A DNA stretch of 9,489 nt from Bacillota bacterium (GCA_003242505.1 QGUP01000054.1:1-9489), one strand, 5' to 3'; positions 1-7,178 are shown, counted from the stretch's first letter. A program made the numbers and translations. Notes: generated from the sequence alone by a model not told the origin.

Positions 1-213
1 CTTGTAGGCAGCAAGACCGACCACGTATTTCCCTTTGCGATGGATGGTCGGCACGTTCCACGAGATCTTGGACTCCAGTTCCGGAAACTCGGCAAGAATG
101 AAATCAATAATCGACCTGAGGGTCCTCGCCTTCGTCGGGTCCAGGGAGGCCAGGTAGTCCTCAACGGAATGGAATCTTGGCTTGCCCGTTCCGCATGTGG
201 AGCGTTTTTTCAT
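1..213 (-). CDS. DUF1801 (YdhG-like) protein, N-terminal part only
   Basis: The reverse strand reads 71 codons from an ATG at 213 with no stop before the window edge, so the C-terminal part lies outside. The protein begins MKKRSTCGTG and continues with SVEDYLASLDPTKARTLRSI and then WNVPTIHRKGKYVVGLAAYK. The 'vdeYlasl' opening and the 'W..PT....GKyvvGlAayK' block are typical of the DUF1801/YdhG family, small cytosolic proteins of about 120-145 residues. Some members have been described as iron chaperones (Fra-like), but the function is not settled. An AAAGGGG ribosome site at 221-227 lies 7 bases upstream of the ATG and fixes the start. The codons are somewhat richer in A/T than in most neighbours. 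It is divergent from the gene at 510. A second, different DUF1801 protein lies at 6545. Family call good; biochemical role unknown. Confidence 0.8.
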   Translation of the reverse strand, partial: MKKRSTCGTGKPRFHSVEDYLASLDPTKARTLRSIIDFILAEFPELESKISWNVPTIHRKGKYVVGLAAYK

Positions 214-509
214 TTATGATCCCCTTTCGCTCGTTCACCCCGCCCCCATCGCCGGGACAGCTTCCGGCCCCTGGGGGGTGAGTAGCCCCATCCCGACCCC
301 CGGGCCGTGCCGGCAAACAAACGGCCCTCGTCCAGGCCGGGGCCCCGCGGGGCATAGCATTCCCCCGGCCGGTCGGGCTCCGGCGCCCTCGATTTCACTT
401 CATGGCGGCCTCGGCCAGGGTCAGAGGTGTTAGAATTGATCATAGAGCAGCCAGTTCCATCGGCTGGCAACCGCGAGGAAGCGGCATCACCAACAGGGGT
501 GGGATACCG
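214..509. other. Divergent intergenic region
   Basis: This stretch of about 300 bases separates the divergent genes starting at 213 (minus) and 510 (plus), so promoters for both should lie here. I could not find a convincing -35/-10 pair on either strand. It contains a perfect 12-bp GC palindrome (GCCCCGCGGGGC, 342-353). Most of it is GC-rich, with a more A/T-rich patch near 429-450 just before the plus-strand gene. Open reading frames here show no family resemblance. Confidence 0.5.
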
Positions 510-1004
510 GTGCGTTTGTCAGGGCGGCGATGGTTGGCTCTGGCCATCGGGATCGCCGTCGTGGGGCTCGGTGTGGTCGGAGGCGTTCAATCAACGTGGG
601 CGAAAGGCGGGTCGACCAAGTCCAGGTTTGAAGACCTTGAGACGGCGATACAGAAGGCCGGGATCCGTCCAAAGCAGCCCCGGGAGATTCCCTTTGCCGT
701 GAAGGCGACCCGGGCGGCGGCCACCGAAATCCCGGGCGGACCCAGGGCCCTGCAGATCGACTACATCGGAGAGACGGACTGGATCACCGTTACAGCCTTC
801 CGTGGCGATGTCCACTGGGTCTCTCGACAGTATGACATCGTGGACGTCGACCTCGGCAACGGCATCAAGGCCCAGTACATGGAGAACGGCGAAGTCCAGC
901 AGTTGCTCTGGATGGACGGCGACCTCACCTACCACATGGTTGTGGGCGGCACCAGGCGTGAGATCCCGGACCTTGTCCGCATCGCCCGCTCCTTCGCCCA
1001 TTGA
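510..1004 (+). CDS. Exported/anchored protein with DUF4367-like domain
   Basis: The chosen GTG at 510 follows a purine-rich site (AGGGGTGGG, 495-503) by 6 bases and puts a basic n-region (RLSGRR) directly before a hydrophobic helix at about residues 8-27. That gives a 164-residue protein with an N-terminal signal or membrane anchor and an extracellular remainder. An ATG at 402 in the same frame would add a hydrophilic stretch with no family look, so I rejected it. Residues about 60-164 resemble DUF4367: 'QQLLWMDGDLTYHMVVGG' followed by 'IPDLVRIARSF' matches the usual 'W..gd..Y.l.......ee...iA.S' ending. DUF4367 domains often sit on membrane-anchored proteins of Gram-positive bacteria, some beside sigma or anti-sigma genes. 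No such partner is visible here, so the role is unknown. It is a single-gene unit with its own terminator. Confidence 0.72.
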   Translation: MRLSGRRWLALAIGIAVVGLGVVGGVQSTWAKGGSTKSRFEDLETAIQKAGIRPKQPREIPFAVKATRAAATEIPGGPRALQIDYIGETDWITVTAFRGDVHWVSRQYDIVDVDLGNGIKAQYMENGEVQQLLWMDGDLTYHMVVGGTRREIPDLVRIARSFAH

Positions 1005-1092
1005 TCGCCATCACCCCGTCCACCCATGCATCGGTTCAGCCGATGACAGCATACCCACAGGGACCGACCAGGGCGGCGCAGGCGGCAGCTGA

Positions 1093-1128
1093 CGGGCAGG
1101 TAAGCCCGGAGGCTGCCCGCTTCTTTTT
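1093..1128 (+). terminator. Rho-independent terminator after the DUF4367-like gene
   Basis: CGGGCAG (1093-1099) pairs perfectly with CTGCCCG (1113-1119) around a 13-base loop and is followed by TTCTTTTT (1121-1128). It lies about 90 bases after the stop at 1004 and before the hydrolase start, so the two genes are probably transcribed separately. The stem is short and the loop large, so strength is uncertain. Confidence 0.6.
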
Positions 1129-1245
1129 GTGCCCGCGCGGAAATTTCACCCCGCGATTCATCGGATGTCCCCTCGTTCGCAGGGTCTTGCGCTTACGGCA
1201 CGAACATTTCTCATTGCATTCCAAGTCCGGGAAGGGGGAGTTCCG

Positions 1246-2862
1246 GTGCACCTGAAGCGCTGGATTGGGCGCTTGGTGGCTGCTGCCCTGCTGGCGATCA
1301 TCGCCCTCACTCCCCGGGCCGCCACGGCGGCAGAGTCAGACCTGGTTCCTCTGCGGTTTCTGGCCGAGGCGGCCGGTGCGAAGGTAGAGTGGGACGGCGA
1401 GACCGGCACCGTCACCGTCGTGACCGTAGACGGGGTCACCGCCACGCTGCGGATCAGCGAGACCGAGGCGCTGGTGGACGGGGAGCGGGTTCCCATCGGC
1501 GCCGAGGCAAGGCTGGTGGACGGCCGGACCATGGTGCCGAGGGCGTTCATGGAGCGCCTGCTGGGCATGCCCGTCACGTGGGACCCCGAGGCGCAGCAGG
1601 CCACGGTTGACCCCCATGTGGTGAAGGCCTTCCGCCTGGTGAGCGCCCTGAAGCGCGGCGACTTCGACGCGGTCAGCGGGCAGCTCAGCCCGGCCCTCCG
1701 GGAGGCCATCTCGGAGCAGACCTGGCCCCAGATCGCCCAGTCCCTGGCGCCGCTGGGCGAGCTCGGGCGGCCGCAGGTGCTGGGCACGTCCGCCACGGCG
1801 GTACACTACAACGTCGACCTGCTCCTGCCCTTCACCCAGGCACCGATGAAGCTCATCGTCCGATTCGATAAGGACGGGCTGGTGGATGACTTCCACCTCA
1901 ACACCTACACCCCCGTCCAACCCGCGGGCGATCCTCCGTACGCGGACCCCACGGCCTTCATAGAGGAAGAGGTCGTCGTGGGTGAGGCCCCCTGGGCCCT
2001 GCCCGGGACGCTGACGCTGCCCGCCGGCGAGGGGCCCTTCCCCGCGGTGGTGCTGGTTCACGGCTCGGGCCCCCACGACCGGGACGAGACGATCTACGCC
2101 GTGAAACCCTTCCGCGACCTGGCCCAGGGCCTGGCCATGCACGGCATCGCCACCCTGCGCTACGACAAGCGCACCTTCGTCCACTCGCAGAAGTTCGGCG
2201 CCATCCCGAAGTTCACGGTGCAGGAGGAGTCGATTGAGGACGCCCTCGCAGCGGTGCGCCTCCTGGCGGCCGACGAGCGCATCGCCGCCAACCAGATCTA
2301 CGTCCTGGGCCACTCCCTGGGAGGGCTAATCCTGCCCCGCATCCTGGCCCAGGACAAGGACGGCCTGATTCGGGGCGGCATCGCCCTGGCGGCGGCCAAC
2401 AGCGTGCTCGACACGCTCCTGGCGCAGAACCAGATCATGGTCGAGACCGGTCAGGTGCCGCCCCAGCAACTCGCCTTCATCAAGGCGCAGGTGGAGCTGT
2501 TGCGGGACCCCGCCTTCGACCCGGAGAATCCGCCCGAGGGCTACCTGCTGGGCACGCCCCACTACTGGCACGACCTGGTGCCCAGGGCGTCCGAACTGTT
2601 GAAGGAAGAGACGCGGCCGGTGCTCTTCCTGCAGGGCGGGCGTGACTTCCAGGTGCCAGTGTCGGAGTTTGAGAGCTTCCAGGCCGACCTCGCCCAGCGG
2701 ACGAACGTCACGTTCCAGCTCTTCCCGAAGCTGAACCACCTGTTTACCGAGGGCGAGGGCGAGATGAGCACGTTTGCGGAGTACATGGTTCCGGCCAACG
2801 TGCCTGAGTACGTGATTAAGGCCATCGCAGATTGGATCAAGTCGATGCCGCAGGAGGAGTAA
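1246..2862 (+). CDS. Secreted alpha/beta hydrolase with copper-amine-oxidase-N-like module
   Basis: The GTG at 1246 follows GGGGGAG by 5 bases and opens a signal peptide (basic LKRW, hydrophobic core at about 8-21, cleavage near AATAA-E). An in-frame ATG at 1129 would bury this signal, so it is not preferred. The product is 538 residues. Residues about 30-122 look like a copper-amine-oxidase N-terminal-like repeat module (VPLRFLAEAAGAKVEWD, then TMVPRAFMERLLGMPVTWD). This stalk-type domain is common in surface proteins of Firmicutes. Residues about 126-222 resemble DUF3887 ('ALKRGDFDAVSGQLSPALRE'). Residues about 240-535 are an alpha/beta hydrolase with VHGSGPHDRD at 271-280 (oxyanion region), nucleophile elbow GHSLGG with Ser357, acid Asp467 in GGRDFQVP, and His498 in LNHLF, so the triad is complete. 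Likely an extracellular esterase or peptidase-like hydrolase of the DUF3887-hydrolase type. Substrate unknown. Confidence 0.88.
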   Translation: MHLKRWIGRLVAAALLAIIALTPRAATAAESDLVPLRFLAEAAGAKVEWDGETGTVTVVTVDGVTATLRISETEALVDGERVPIGAEARLVDGRTMVPRAFMERLLGMPVTWDPEAQQATVDPHVVKAFRLVSALKRGDFDAVSGQLSPALREAISEQTWPQIAQSLAPLGELGRPQVLGTSATAVHYNVDLLLPFTQAPMKLIVRFDKDGLVDDFHLNTYTPVQPAGDPPYADPTAFIEEEVVVGEAPWALPGTLTLPAGEGPFPAVVLVHGSGPHDRDETIYAVKPFRDLAQGLAMHGIATLRYDKRTFVHSQKFGAIPKFTVQEESIEDALAAVRLLAADERIAANQIYVLGHSLGGLILPRILAQDKDGLIRGGIALAAANSVLDTLLAQNQIMVETGQVPPQQLAFIKAQVELLRDPAFDPENPPEGYLLGTPHYWHDLVPRASELLKEETRPVLFLQGGRDFQVPVSEFESFQADLAQRTNVTFQLFPKLNHLFTEGEGEMSTFAEYMVPANVPEYVIKAIADWIKSMPQEE

Positions 2863-2906
2863 AGGCCGGGGGGACTGCCAGTGGTCCCCGCTGCGCCGAA
2901 CGGAAA

Positions 2907-2941
2907 GGACCAGGGCCACGTAGGCCCTGGTCCCCTTTTTT
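2907..2941 (+). terminator. Strong terminator, possibly bidirectional
   Basis: A perfect 11-bp stem (GGACCAGGGCC 2907-2917 with GGCCCTGGTCC 2923-2933) encloses the 5-base loop ACGTA, then CC and six T (2936-2941). It lies 45 bases after the hydrolase stop. On the minus strand the same stem is followed by TTTCC, so it could also help end the convergent SLH/CARDB transcript, whose last stop is at 3012. Confidence 0.9.
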
Positions 2942-3011
2942 GCCGGCCGCCCGGCCACACCGGAGGCGGTCCGCGTGGTGCTTCCAGGGCGCCGGCCCGG
3001 ACGAGGCGGCT

Positions 3012-4907
3012 CTACCCTCCGATGAGCCACGCCTCGAGGTCCGCCGGCGGCGGCTCCGACCGCACCGGAATGGTCAACGTGGCCTGGTTGTTCCCCTCGT
3101 TCGACTCCGCAATCGCATTCCCCGGGTCCACCACCCCCGTCAAAGTCACCGACGACCCCAGCGCAGAGAGCGGCACCGTCACCAGTCGGCTCGCCTGGCC
3201 ATCTGCCGGTACCGGCACCACGTCGGACCACACCACGCTGCCGTTCAGGCTGAGGGTCACCTTCGGCTCCAGCGTGCGCTTGCCGGCGTTACGGACCTGA
3301 ACCACCACCTTCATCTGGTGGTCGTCCGCCAGAATCATCTCCGGACCCTGCAGGCTGATGGTCAGGTCAGGCTTCTGGATGGGAATCTCCCGCTCCGCGG
3401 TGTTGTCGGGGATGTTGGTCTCCTTGTCCACCGGCGTTACCACCGCCCGCACCACCACCCGCGGGGCATCGGGGGCAGTGAAGGCCGCCGGCAGGTTTGC
3501 CCGCCGCTCCTCCCCGGGCTTGAGCCCCGGCACCGGAGTTGTCCCCACGGCCTTGCCATCGACGTACCAGACCACCTCGGCATCCACCGGCTCGGTCCAG
3601 CCGGTGGAAGAGTCGCTGCGCACCGCTACCGACAGTCCCACCCGGTCGCCAGGGTAGACCGGGGTCGGGCTGTACCAGATGTCCAGCGCCGTGAGGTTGG
3701 GCGCCACCCCTTGCAACAACGTGAAGCCGAAATTGTTGGCGTAGGCATCGCCCTTCGGGTCGCTGTTCTCGTTAAACGCGACCTCCGCCGGCCGGGGATT
3801 GTCCGGGTCAGGGTTGATGCGAAGTTCCACCTCCAGGCCGGGCTGGACATCCTGGAGCAGCACCTCGATGGGCGCCACGCCGGGGTCCATGTCCTCTCCA
3901 AATCGGGCCGTGCCAGCGGGAAGTTCGATGGGGGTGTTCCCCGGGCGCCAGGTGCTTTCCCCCTGATAGCGCCAGCGGTAGCTCTCCGCCGGCCGCCACA
4001 GCGCCTCGCCCCGGTACCGCCACACGAGGGAAGTCCTGTGTTGATGAACCGACTCGTTGACGACAAGGGCAGGAATGCGGGCCGTGCCGTCAGGAGCGAC
4101 CAACACCGACGGGGGGATCTCACGCAACGACAGATCCACCGGATTCAACATCACCCGCGCGATGCCGCCCCCGCCCTCGATCTCAAACGCGGGCCGGTGT
4201 ACATAGAAGTCGTTGTGTCCCCTCGCGTTGAAGAAAGCGACGGCGGCAGTGCCCCGTCGGGCCACGATGCCGCGAGAGGAGTAGATGAGCCAGCGCCGGT
4301 GGCCCTGGGTGTCAGTCGTTGAGAGGAACCCGGCAGCGGTCAGGATCTCGCCCAGTTCAGGTGGGATGCCGGGGCAGACGTTGCGGGAGCAGACCTTCTC
4401 ATCCTCATCCTTGCCCTCCTGAGCCAGGACCCAGTCCGGGTCAAGGTAGACGGCACGCGCCGATTCGGCGGTGAAGTTGGGGATAGGGAGGTCATAGCCG
4501 TTCTTGCGAATCGACTCCACTTCCGGGAGCAGTTCGGCTATCCGAACCAGGTCCTGTATTGCCCCCACGCGCTGCTGAAAGTCGGGATGCCAAAAGTCGT
4601 GAACCTCCATGATGCTGGCGTAGCCGTCGCCCACGCGTGAATCGCTTGCCACGCAGGTATCTGCGTAGCCCCAACCGATGAGCTTCGGGGTACCGCTGGA
4701 GGCGTCCTGGAAGAGGACCGGGATTTGGTAGGAGTAGTAGGGGGCATGCTTTTCCACACAGGCCCAGTCGCCGGGGGAGGGTGTGCGGTTCTCGGGTGAG
4801 CGCTTCCTTTCCCCTATTGCCTCCACCTGTCCGGGGACCAGAACACAACTGAACATAATCGTTGACAGCAGCAAGGCGAGACCCCTCTGCTGTACACCCA
4901 GTTTCAT
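3012..4907 (-). CDS. Large secreted protein with C-terminal CARDB domains
   Basis: ATG at 4907, preceded by AAGGGGG that overlaps the stop codon of the upstream gene. A frame extension to 4982 exists but lies inside that gene. The 631-residue product has a signal peptide at about residues 1-30 (hydrophobic 9-25, likely cut after QVEA). Cys21 could suggest a lipoprotein, but the lipobox is poor. The first 400 residues match no family I recognise. They hold four cysteines (50, 85, 173, 178) that could form disulfides outside the cell, and a duplicated motif WRYRGEALWRP (296-306) / WRYQGESTWRP (312-322). Residues about 404-510 and 512-615 are CARDB-like beta-sandwich domains: each starts 'P(N/D)LT' and ends in 'NIPDNTAEREIPI' or 'ESNEGNNQATLTIPV'. 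A degenerate third copy may end near FNENSDPKGDAYANNFG. CARDB domains usually serve adhesion or structure. Probably works with the SLH protein encoded 13 bases upstream. Confidence 0.8.
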   Translation of the reverse strand: MKLGVQQRGLALLLSTIMFSCVLVPGQVEAIGERKRSPENRTPSPGDWACVEKHAPYYSYQIPVLFQDASSGTPKLIGWGYADTCVASDSRVGDGYASIMEVHDFWHPDFQQRVGAIQDLVRIAELLPEVESIRKNGYDLPIPNFTAESARAVYLDPDWVLAQEGKDEDEKVCSRNVCPGIPPELGEILTAAGFLSTTDTQGHRRWLIYSSRGIVARRGTAAVAFFNARGHNDFYVHRPAFEIEGGGGIARVMLNPVDLSLREIPPSVLVAPDGTARIPALVVNESVHQHRTSLVWRYRGEALWRPAESYRWRYQGESTWRPGNTPIELPAGTARFGEDMDPGVAPIEVLLQDVQPGLEVELRINPDPDNPRPAEVAFNENSDPKGDAYANNFGFTLLQGVAPNLTALDIWYSPTPVYPGDRVGLSVAVRSDSSTGWTEPVDAEVVWYVDGKAVGTTPVPGLKPGEERRANLPAAFTAPDAPRVVVRAVVTPVDKETNIPDNTAEREIPIQKPDLTISLQGPEMILADDHQMKVVVQVRNAGKRTLEPKVTLSLNGSVVWSDVVPVPADGQASRLVTVPLSALGSSVTLTGVVDPGNAIAESNEGNNQATLTIPVRSEPPPADLEAWLIGG

Positions 4908-4920
4908 CGGGAACGCCCCC

Positions 4921-5997
4921 TTACTCGGCTGCACACAGCAGCCACTTCCCATTCCGGCGGATGAAAAACTGCAAACCGTCATAGTACCAACGCTCCTGCG
5001 GCTTGTCGGGAGCGTCAGCTCGGTAATAGTCGACAGCCCCCTCCACCTTTACCACGGCGATGTTGTCGTGAATCTCCACTGCCTCAAACCGGTACGCTTC
5101 CTCCACATTCACCTGCCAGCCCCAGATAAACTCCGGTGCGTTCAAGTAGGCATCCCGATTCCGCCACAGGAGGTAGTCCGCAAATTCCTGCGTGAGAATC
5201 CCCGCCGCCTCCACGGGTACGAACTGCCTCTGCAAGGACCCCCGCCGCCCTCGCTCGGTGCCCTGGCGGTCCGCCTCCTTGATGATTTCTGTGAGTTGCT
5301 TGAACACCTCCGGGTCCTCGGCGTGGCCCAGACTGTTCATCGCCCGGGCCAGACGCAAGAGCATCACCGCCGCCTCGCCCCGAATCAGGGTCCGGTCCGG
5401 CTCGTACCGCCCCTGCCCTGTCCCGATGACAATGCCCGCCCGCAGTGCCCGCAGAATCAGCGGGTCGTCCACATCGACAAAGGCCCGCAGGTCCCGGTCG
5501 CTATCCGCCTTGAACACCTCCGCCGCCCGGCCCATCCACTGCCCCGCTTCCCGCCGGCTGATAGGCACATGCCAGTCGCTACTGGCACCAGCCGGAATGA
5601 TGCCCCGCTGCTGCAGGGCTGCGATGTGCGGCTGGTACCACTGGGCAGGCGATCCGTCCTCCGCCAGAGCCAGGGAGCGGGAAAGCATAGTGGCAAACTC
5701 GGCCCGGGTCATGGGCTGGTAGAACCGGAACTCACGGTCCTCGTACCCAAGGGGGTCTTTTGGCTCGACGGGGTAGCCGCGTACAATTTCGAACCGGATG
5801 GCGTCGACCAGTTCTCCTTCGACGGGGTAGAGCCGGTGCGGGTCACTGGTGATGGATGCCCACTCGGGCCAGGAGGCCCGGTCGGCATAACGCCCTGGGT
5901 CACCGGCCAGGGCCTGAGACGGCACTCCGGCCACGGCCGTCACAATGCCGGCCACCAGCACAGATGCAGTCACAGCCCAACGAAAAGGCAGAGACAC
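4921..5997 (-). CDS. S-layer homology (SLH) domain surface protein
   Basis: From the GTG at 5997 the protein has 358 residues and starts with a signal peptide (RWAVTASVLVAGIVTAVAG, cut near QALA-G at about 31). A GGAGAGGAG ribosome site lies 9 bases upstream. Three SLH repeats follow at about residues 66-111, 120-163 and 171-217. Each ends with the family signature: MTRAEFATML, ISRREAGQWM, LIRGEAAVML. SLH triplets bind secondary cell-wall polymers, so the protein should sit on the cell wall. Residues about 255-358 form a separate domain of alternating strands ending RWYYDGLQFFIRRNGKWLL, loosely like NTF2/SnoaL-type folds, but I cannot assign it. A longer in-frame form could start at TTG 6084 behind a better ribosome site, or at ATG 6123. 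Those would put about 29 or more acidic, hydrophilic residues before the signal peptide. It is co-transcribed with the CARDB gene. Confidence 0.85.
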   Translation of the reverse strand: MSLPFRWAVTASVLVAGIVTAVAGVPSQALAGDPGRYADRASWPEWASITSDPHRLYPVEGELVDAIRFEIVRGYPVEPKDPLGYEDREFRFYQPMTRAEFATMLSRSLALAEDGSPAQWYQPHIAALQQRGIIPAGASSDWHVPISRREAGQWMGRAAEVFKADSDRDLRAFVDVDDPLILRALRAGIVIGTGQGRYEPDRTLIRGEAAVMLLRLARAMNSLGHAEDPEVFKQLTEIIKEADRQGTERGRRGSLQRQFVPVEAAGILTQEFADYLLWRNRDAYLNAPEFIWGWQVNVEEAYRFEAVEIHDNIAVVKVEGAVDYYRADAPDKPQERWYYDGLQFFIRRNGKWLLCAAE

Positions 5998-6060
5998 ATC
6001 GACCCGCTCCTCTCCCACCTCACCCGGCGGCCTCGCCGGGGAGCTCGCGATACTTTCACT

Positions 6061-6084
6061 TTGGATGGAATATTCTTCATCCAA
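6061..6084. repeat. 24-bp inverted repeat upstream of the SLH operon
   Basis: Perfect 7-bp arms TTGGATG / CATCCAA flank a 10-base A/T-rich centre that itself contains the palindrome GAATATTC. It stands out as an A/T-rich island in GC-rich DNA, between the strong ribosome site at 6093 and the GTG start at 5997. The geometry would suit a dimeric regulator operator. No regulator gene is present in the window. Confidence 0.4.
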
Positions 6085-6092
6085 CGCCGCTA

Positions 6093-6100
6093 TCCTCCTT
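6093..6100 (-). promoter_or_regulatory. Strong Shine-Dalgarno AAGGAGGA upstream of the SLH gene
   Basis: On the minus strand this near-consensus ribosome site lies 9 bases before an in-frame TTG (6084) and 13 bases before an out-of-frame ATG (6080) that opens a 36-codon reading frame ending in the SLH signal-peptide region. It therefore makes the SLH start ambiguous: either a longer SLH protein is made, or a small leader peptide is translated. The A/T-rich codons in 6050-6084 argue against this stretch being ordinary coding sequence. Confidence 0.45.
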
Positions 6101-6185
6101 CGCACCAACTTGGTTCCAGTCATGCCGCTGCGACACCTGGGGGACCTCTAGCCCCCGTGCCACCACCGAATGAACTCACAACTCA

Positions 6186-6222
6186 AAGCCGCCCACGGTC
6201 CATTTCAGGCCGCGGGCGGCTT
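6186..6222 (-). terminator. Strong hairpin, possible terminator of the decayed macro-domain gene
   Basis: AAGCCGCCC (6186-6194) pairs with GGGCGGCTT (6214-6222). Three more pairs follow beyond one mismatch, around an 11-base loop. On the minus strand it is followed by TTTGAGTT, a weak U-tract; on the plus strand by TTATC. Its place about 50 bases after the remains of the minus-strand macro-domain gene fits that gene's former terminator, which would insulate the SLH operon from it. Direction is inferred. Confidence 0.5.
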
Positions 6223-6249
6223 ATCGCACATCTGACGTATTGAGGCCAG

Positions 6250-6542
6250 GATTGGTTGAACTCACCGCCAGGAGGTCAGCAGCTTTCAGGCCCGACGGCG
6301 TGGGCGATGGCCCGTGCCGGGAGGCGGTAGGCCCGGGTCATCTTCACCTCCCCCGGGCGCGCACCGCCAAGGGTCCGGCACTCCTCCAGGAGTTCCGGGC
6401 CGGCTGCGCGGTGTATGGCGCCGTCGACGCCGCCTCCGCCGAGCAGGGTTGGGTTCGCCGCGTTGACGATATGCCAGGAGATCGACCGCAGCGCGGGGAA
6501 TACTGCAGGCACCGTACCGTTGCGCCTGAAAGGAGCGGACAC
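6250..6542 (-). pseudogene. Decayed macro-domain (ADP-ribose-binding) gene
   Basis: The minus strand encodes IVNAANPTLLGGGGVDGAIH and then RAAGPELLEECRTLGG, RPGEVKMTRAYRLPARAIAHAVGP, followed at once by ESC and a stop at 6276. This is the first half of a macro domain of the O-acetyl-ADP-ribose deacetylase type (canonical 'DAIVNAAN..LLGGGGVDGAIH.AAGP.LL.EC..L.GC.TG.A..T.GY.LPA..VIH.VGP'). The expected start 'GDIT.L.VDA' is out of frame: the 'AVD' of that block is in another frame just upstream of IVNAAN. Beyond VGP, KLLTSWR in a shifted frame recalls the family's ELLASCYR, which points to a deletion plus frameshift. The remaining C-terminal helices and the 'STGVYGYP' loop are absent. The usual GC(P/K)TG is changed to GARPG. 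An intact family member has about 170 residues. Probably non-functional. Confidence 0.75.
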
Positions 6543-6544
6543 GC

Positions 6545-6991
6545 ATGCAGAGCCAGGCGCGGACCGTGGAAGAGTACCTCGAGAGCCTGGCGGAGGAACG
6601 CCGCACGACCGTGGAGGCCGTTCGCCGGGTCATTCTGGAGAACCTGCCCGAAGGCTACGAGGAGACGATGCAATACGGGATGATTAGCTATGTGGTTCCT
6701 CTGAGCAGGTACCCCAATACCTACAACGGCCAGCCCCTCGCCTACGTGGCGCTGGCCGCCCAGAAGAACTACATCTCCCTCTACCTGATGGGCATCTACG
6801 GCGATGAAAGTCACGCCAACTGGTTCCGGGAGGAACACAAGAAGCGGGGCAAGAAGCTGGACATGGGCAAGAGCTGCGTCCGGTTCAAGCGACTGGAGGA
6901 CCTCGATCTGGAGTTGGTGGGCAAGGCGGTTGCGCTCCTGCCGGTAGACCGCTTCATCGAGCTTTACGAACGCAGCCGGGCAAAGGCTTGA
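6545..6991 (+). CDS. DUF1801 domain protein
   Basis: 148 residues from ATG 6545, with AAAGGAG 9 bases upstream. The sequence opens 'TVEEYLESLAEERRTTVEAV', continues 'LPEGYEETMQYGMISYVVPL' and 'YVALAAQKNYISLYLMGIYG', and closes with GKSCVRFKRLEDLDLELVGK. These blocks and the length fit DUF1801. It has no signal peptide or membrane segment, so it is cytosolic. Members of this family are widespread, and their biochemical role is largely undefined. It is a distinct subtype from the DUF1801 gene at 1-213: that one keeps the short 'W.VPT...GKYVVG' form, while this one has an extended 'SRYPNTYNGQP' loop. It is divergent from the macro-domain remnant, whose first codons lie only a few bases away, and is followed by its own terminator. 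Confidence 0.85.
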   Translation: MQSQARTVEEYLESLAEERRTTVEAVRRVILENLPEGYEETMQYGMISYVVPLSRYPNTYNGQPLAYVALAAQKNYISLYLMGIYGDESHANWFREEHKKRGKKLDMGKSCVRFKRLEDLDLELVGKAVALLPVDRFIELYERSRAKA

Positions 6992-7144
6992 CGACTCGGC
7001 AGGGGCATGGCCGGGACGAACCGGGCCCGGGCTGCACGCCCGTGAGCGAGACCGTGACTCGTGCTGCAACCCCCTGCAAACATGGATGATGGGCAGCCAC
7101 GGGCCACGCGGGCAGGGCGAGCCTTCCGGGCCTTCGTCTCCCTT

Positions 7145-7178
7145 GGGGCGGCAGGACCGGTCCTCCGCCCCGCTTTTT
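7145..7178 (+). terminator. Rho-independent terminator after the DUF1801 gene
   Basis: GGGGCGG (7145-7151) pairs with CCGCCCC (7165-7171). After a single bulged C, AGGA pairs with TCCT around the loop CCGG. TTTTT follows at 7174-7178. It lies about 150 bases after the DUF1801 stop, so the transcript would have a long 3' tail. Confidence 0.75.

Noticed and set aside
342..353. 12-bp GC palindrome as an operator
   Set aside because: Perfect symmetry, but made only of G and C in a very GC-rich stretch, so chance is likely; it is noted only within the intergenic entry.
1187..1214. Possible promoter (TTGCGC, 16 bases, TCTCAT) before the hydrolase
   Set aside because: The position is right, but the match to consensus is too weak to support a call.
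1336..2313. Minus-strand open frame of 325 codons
   Set aside because: It is antisense to the hydrolase, with composition typical of a shadow frame.
2832..4322. Long plus-strand open frame of 496 codons
   Set aside because: It is antisense to the CARDB gene, rich in His/Arg/Pro as expected of a GC-rich shadow, and has no ribosome site or family look.
4783..6243. Long plus-strand open frame of 486 codons
   Set aside because: It is antisense to the SLH gene, whose three SLH repeats and signal peptide are unmistakable.
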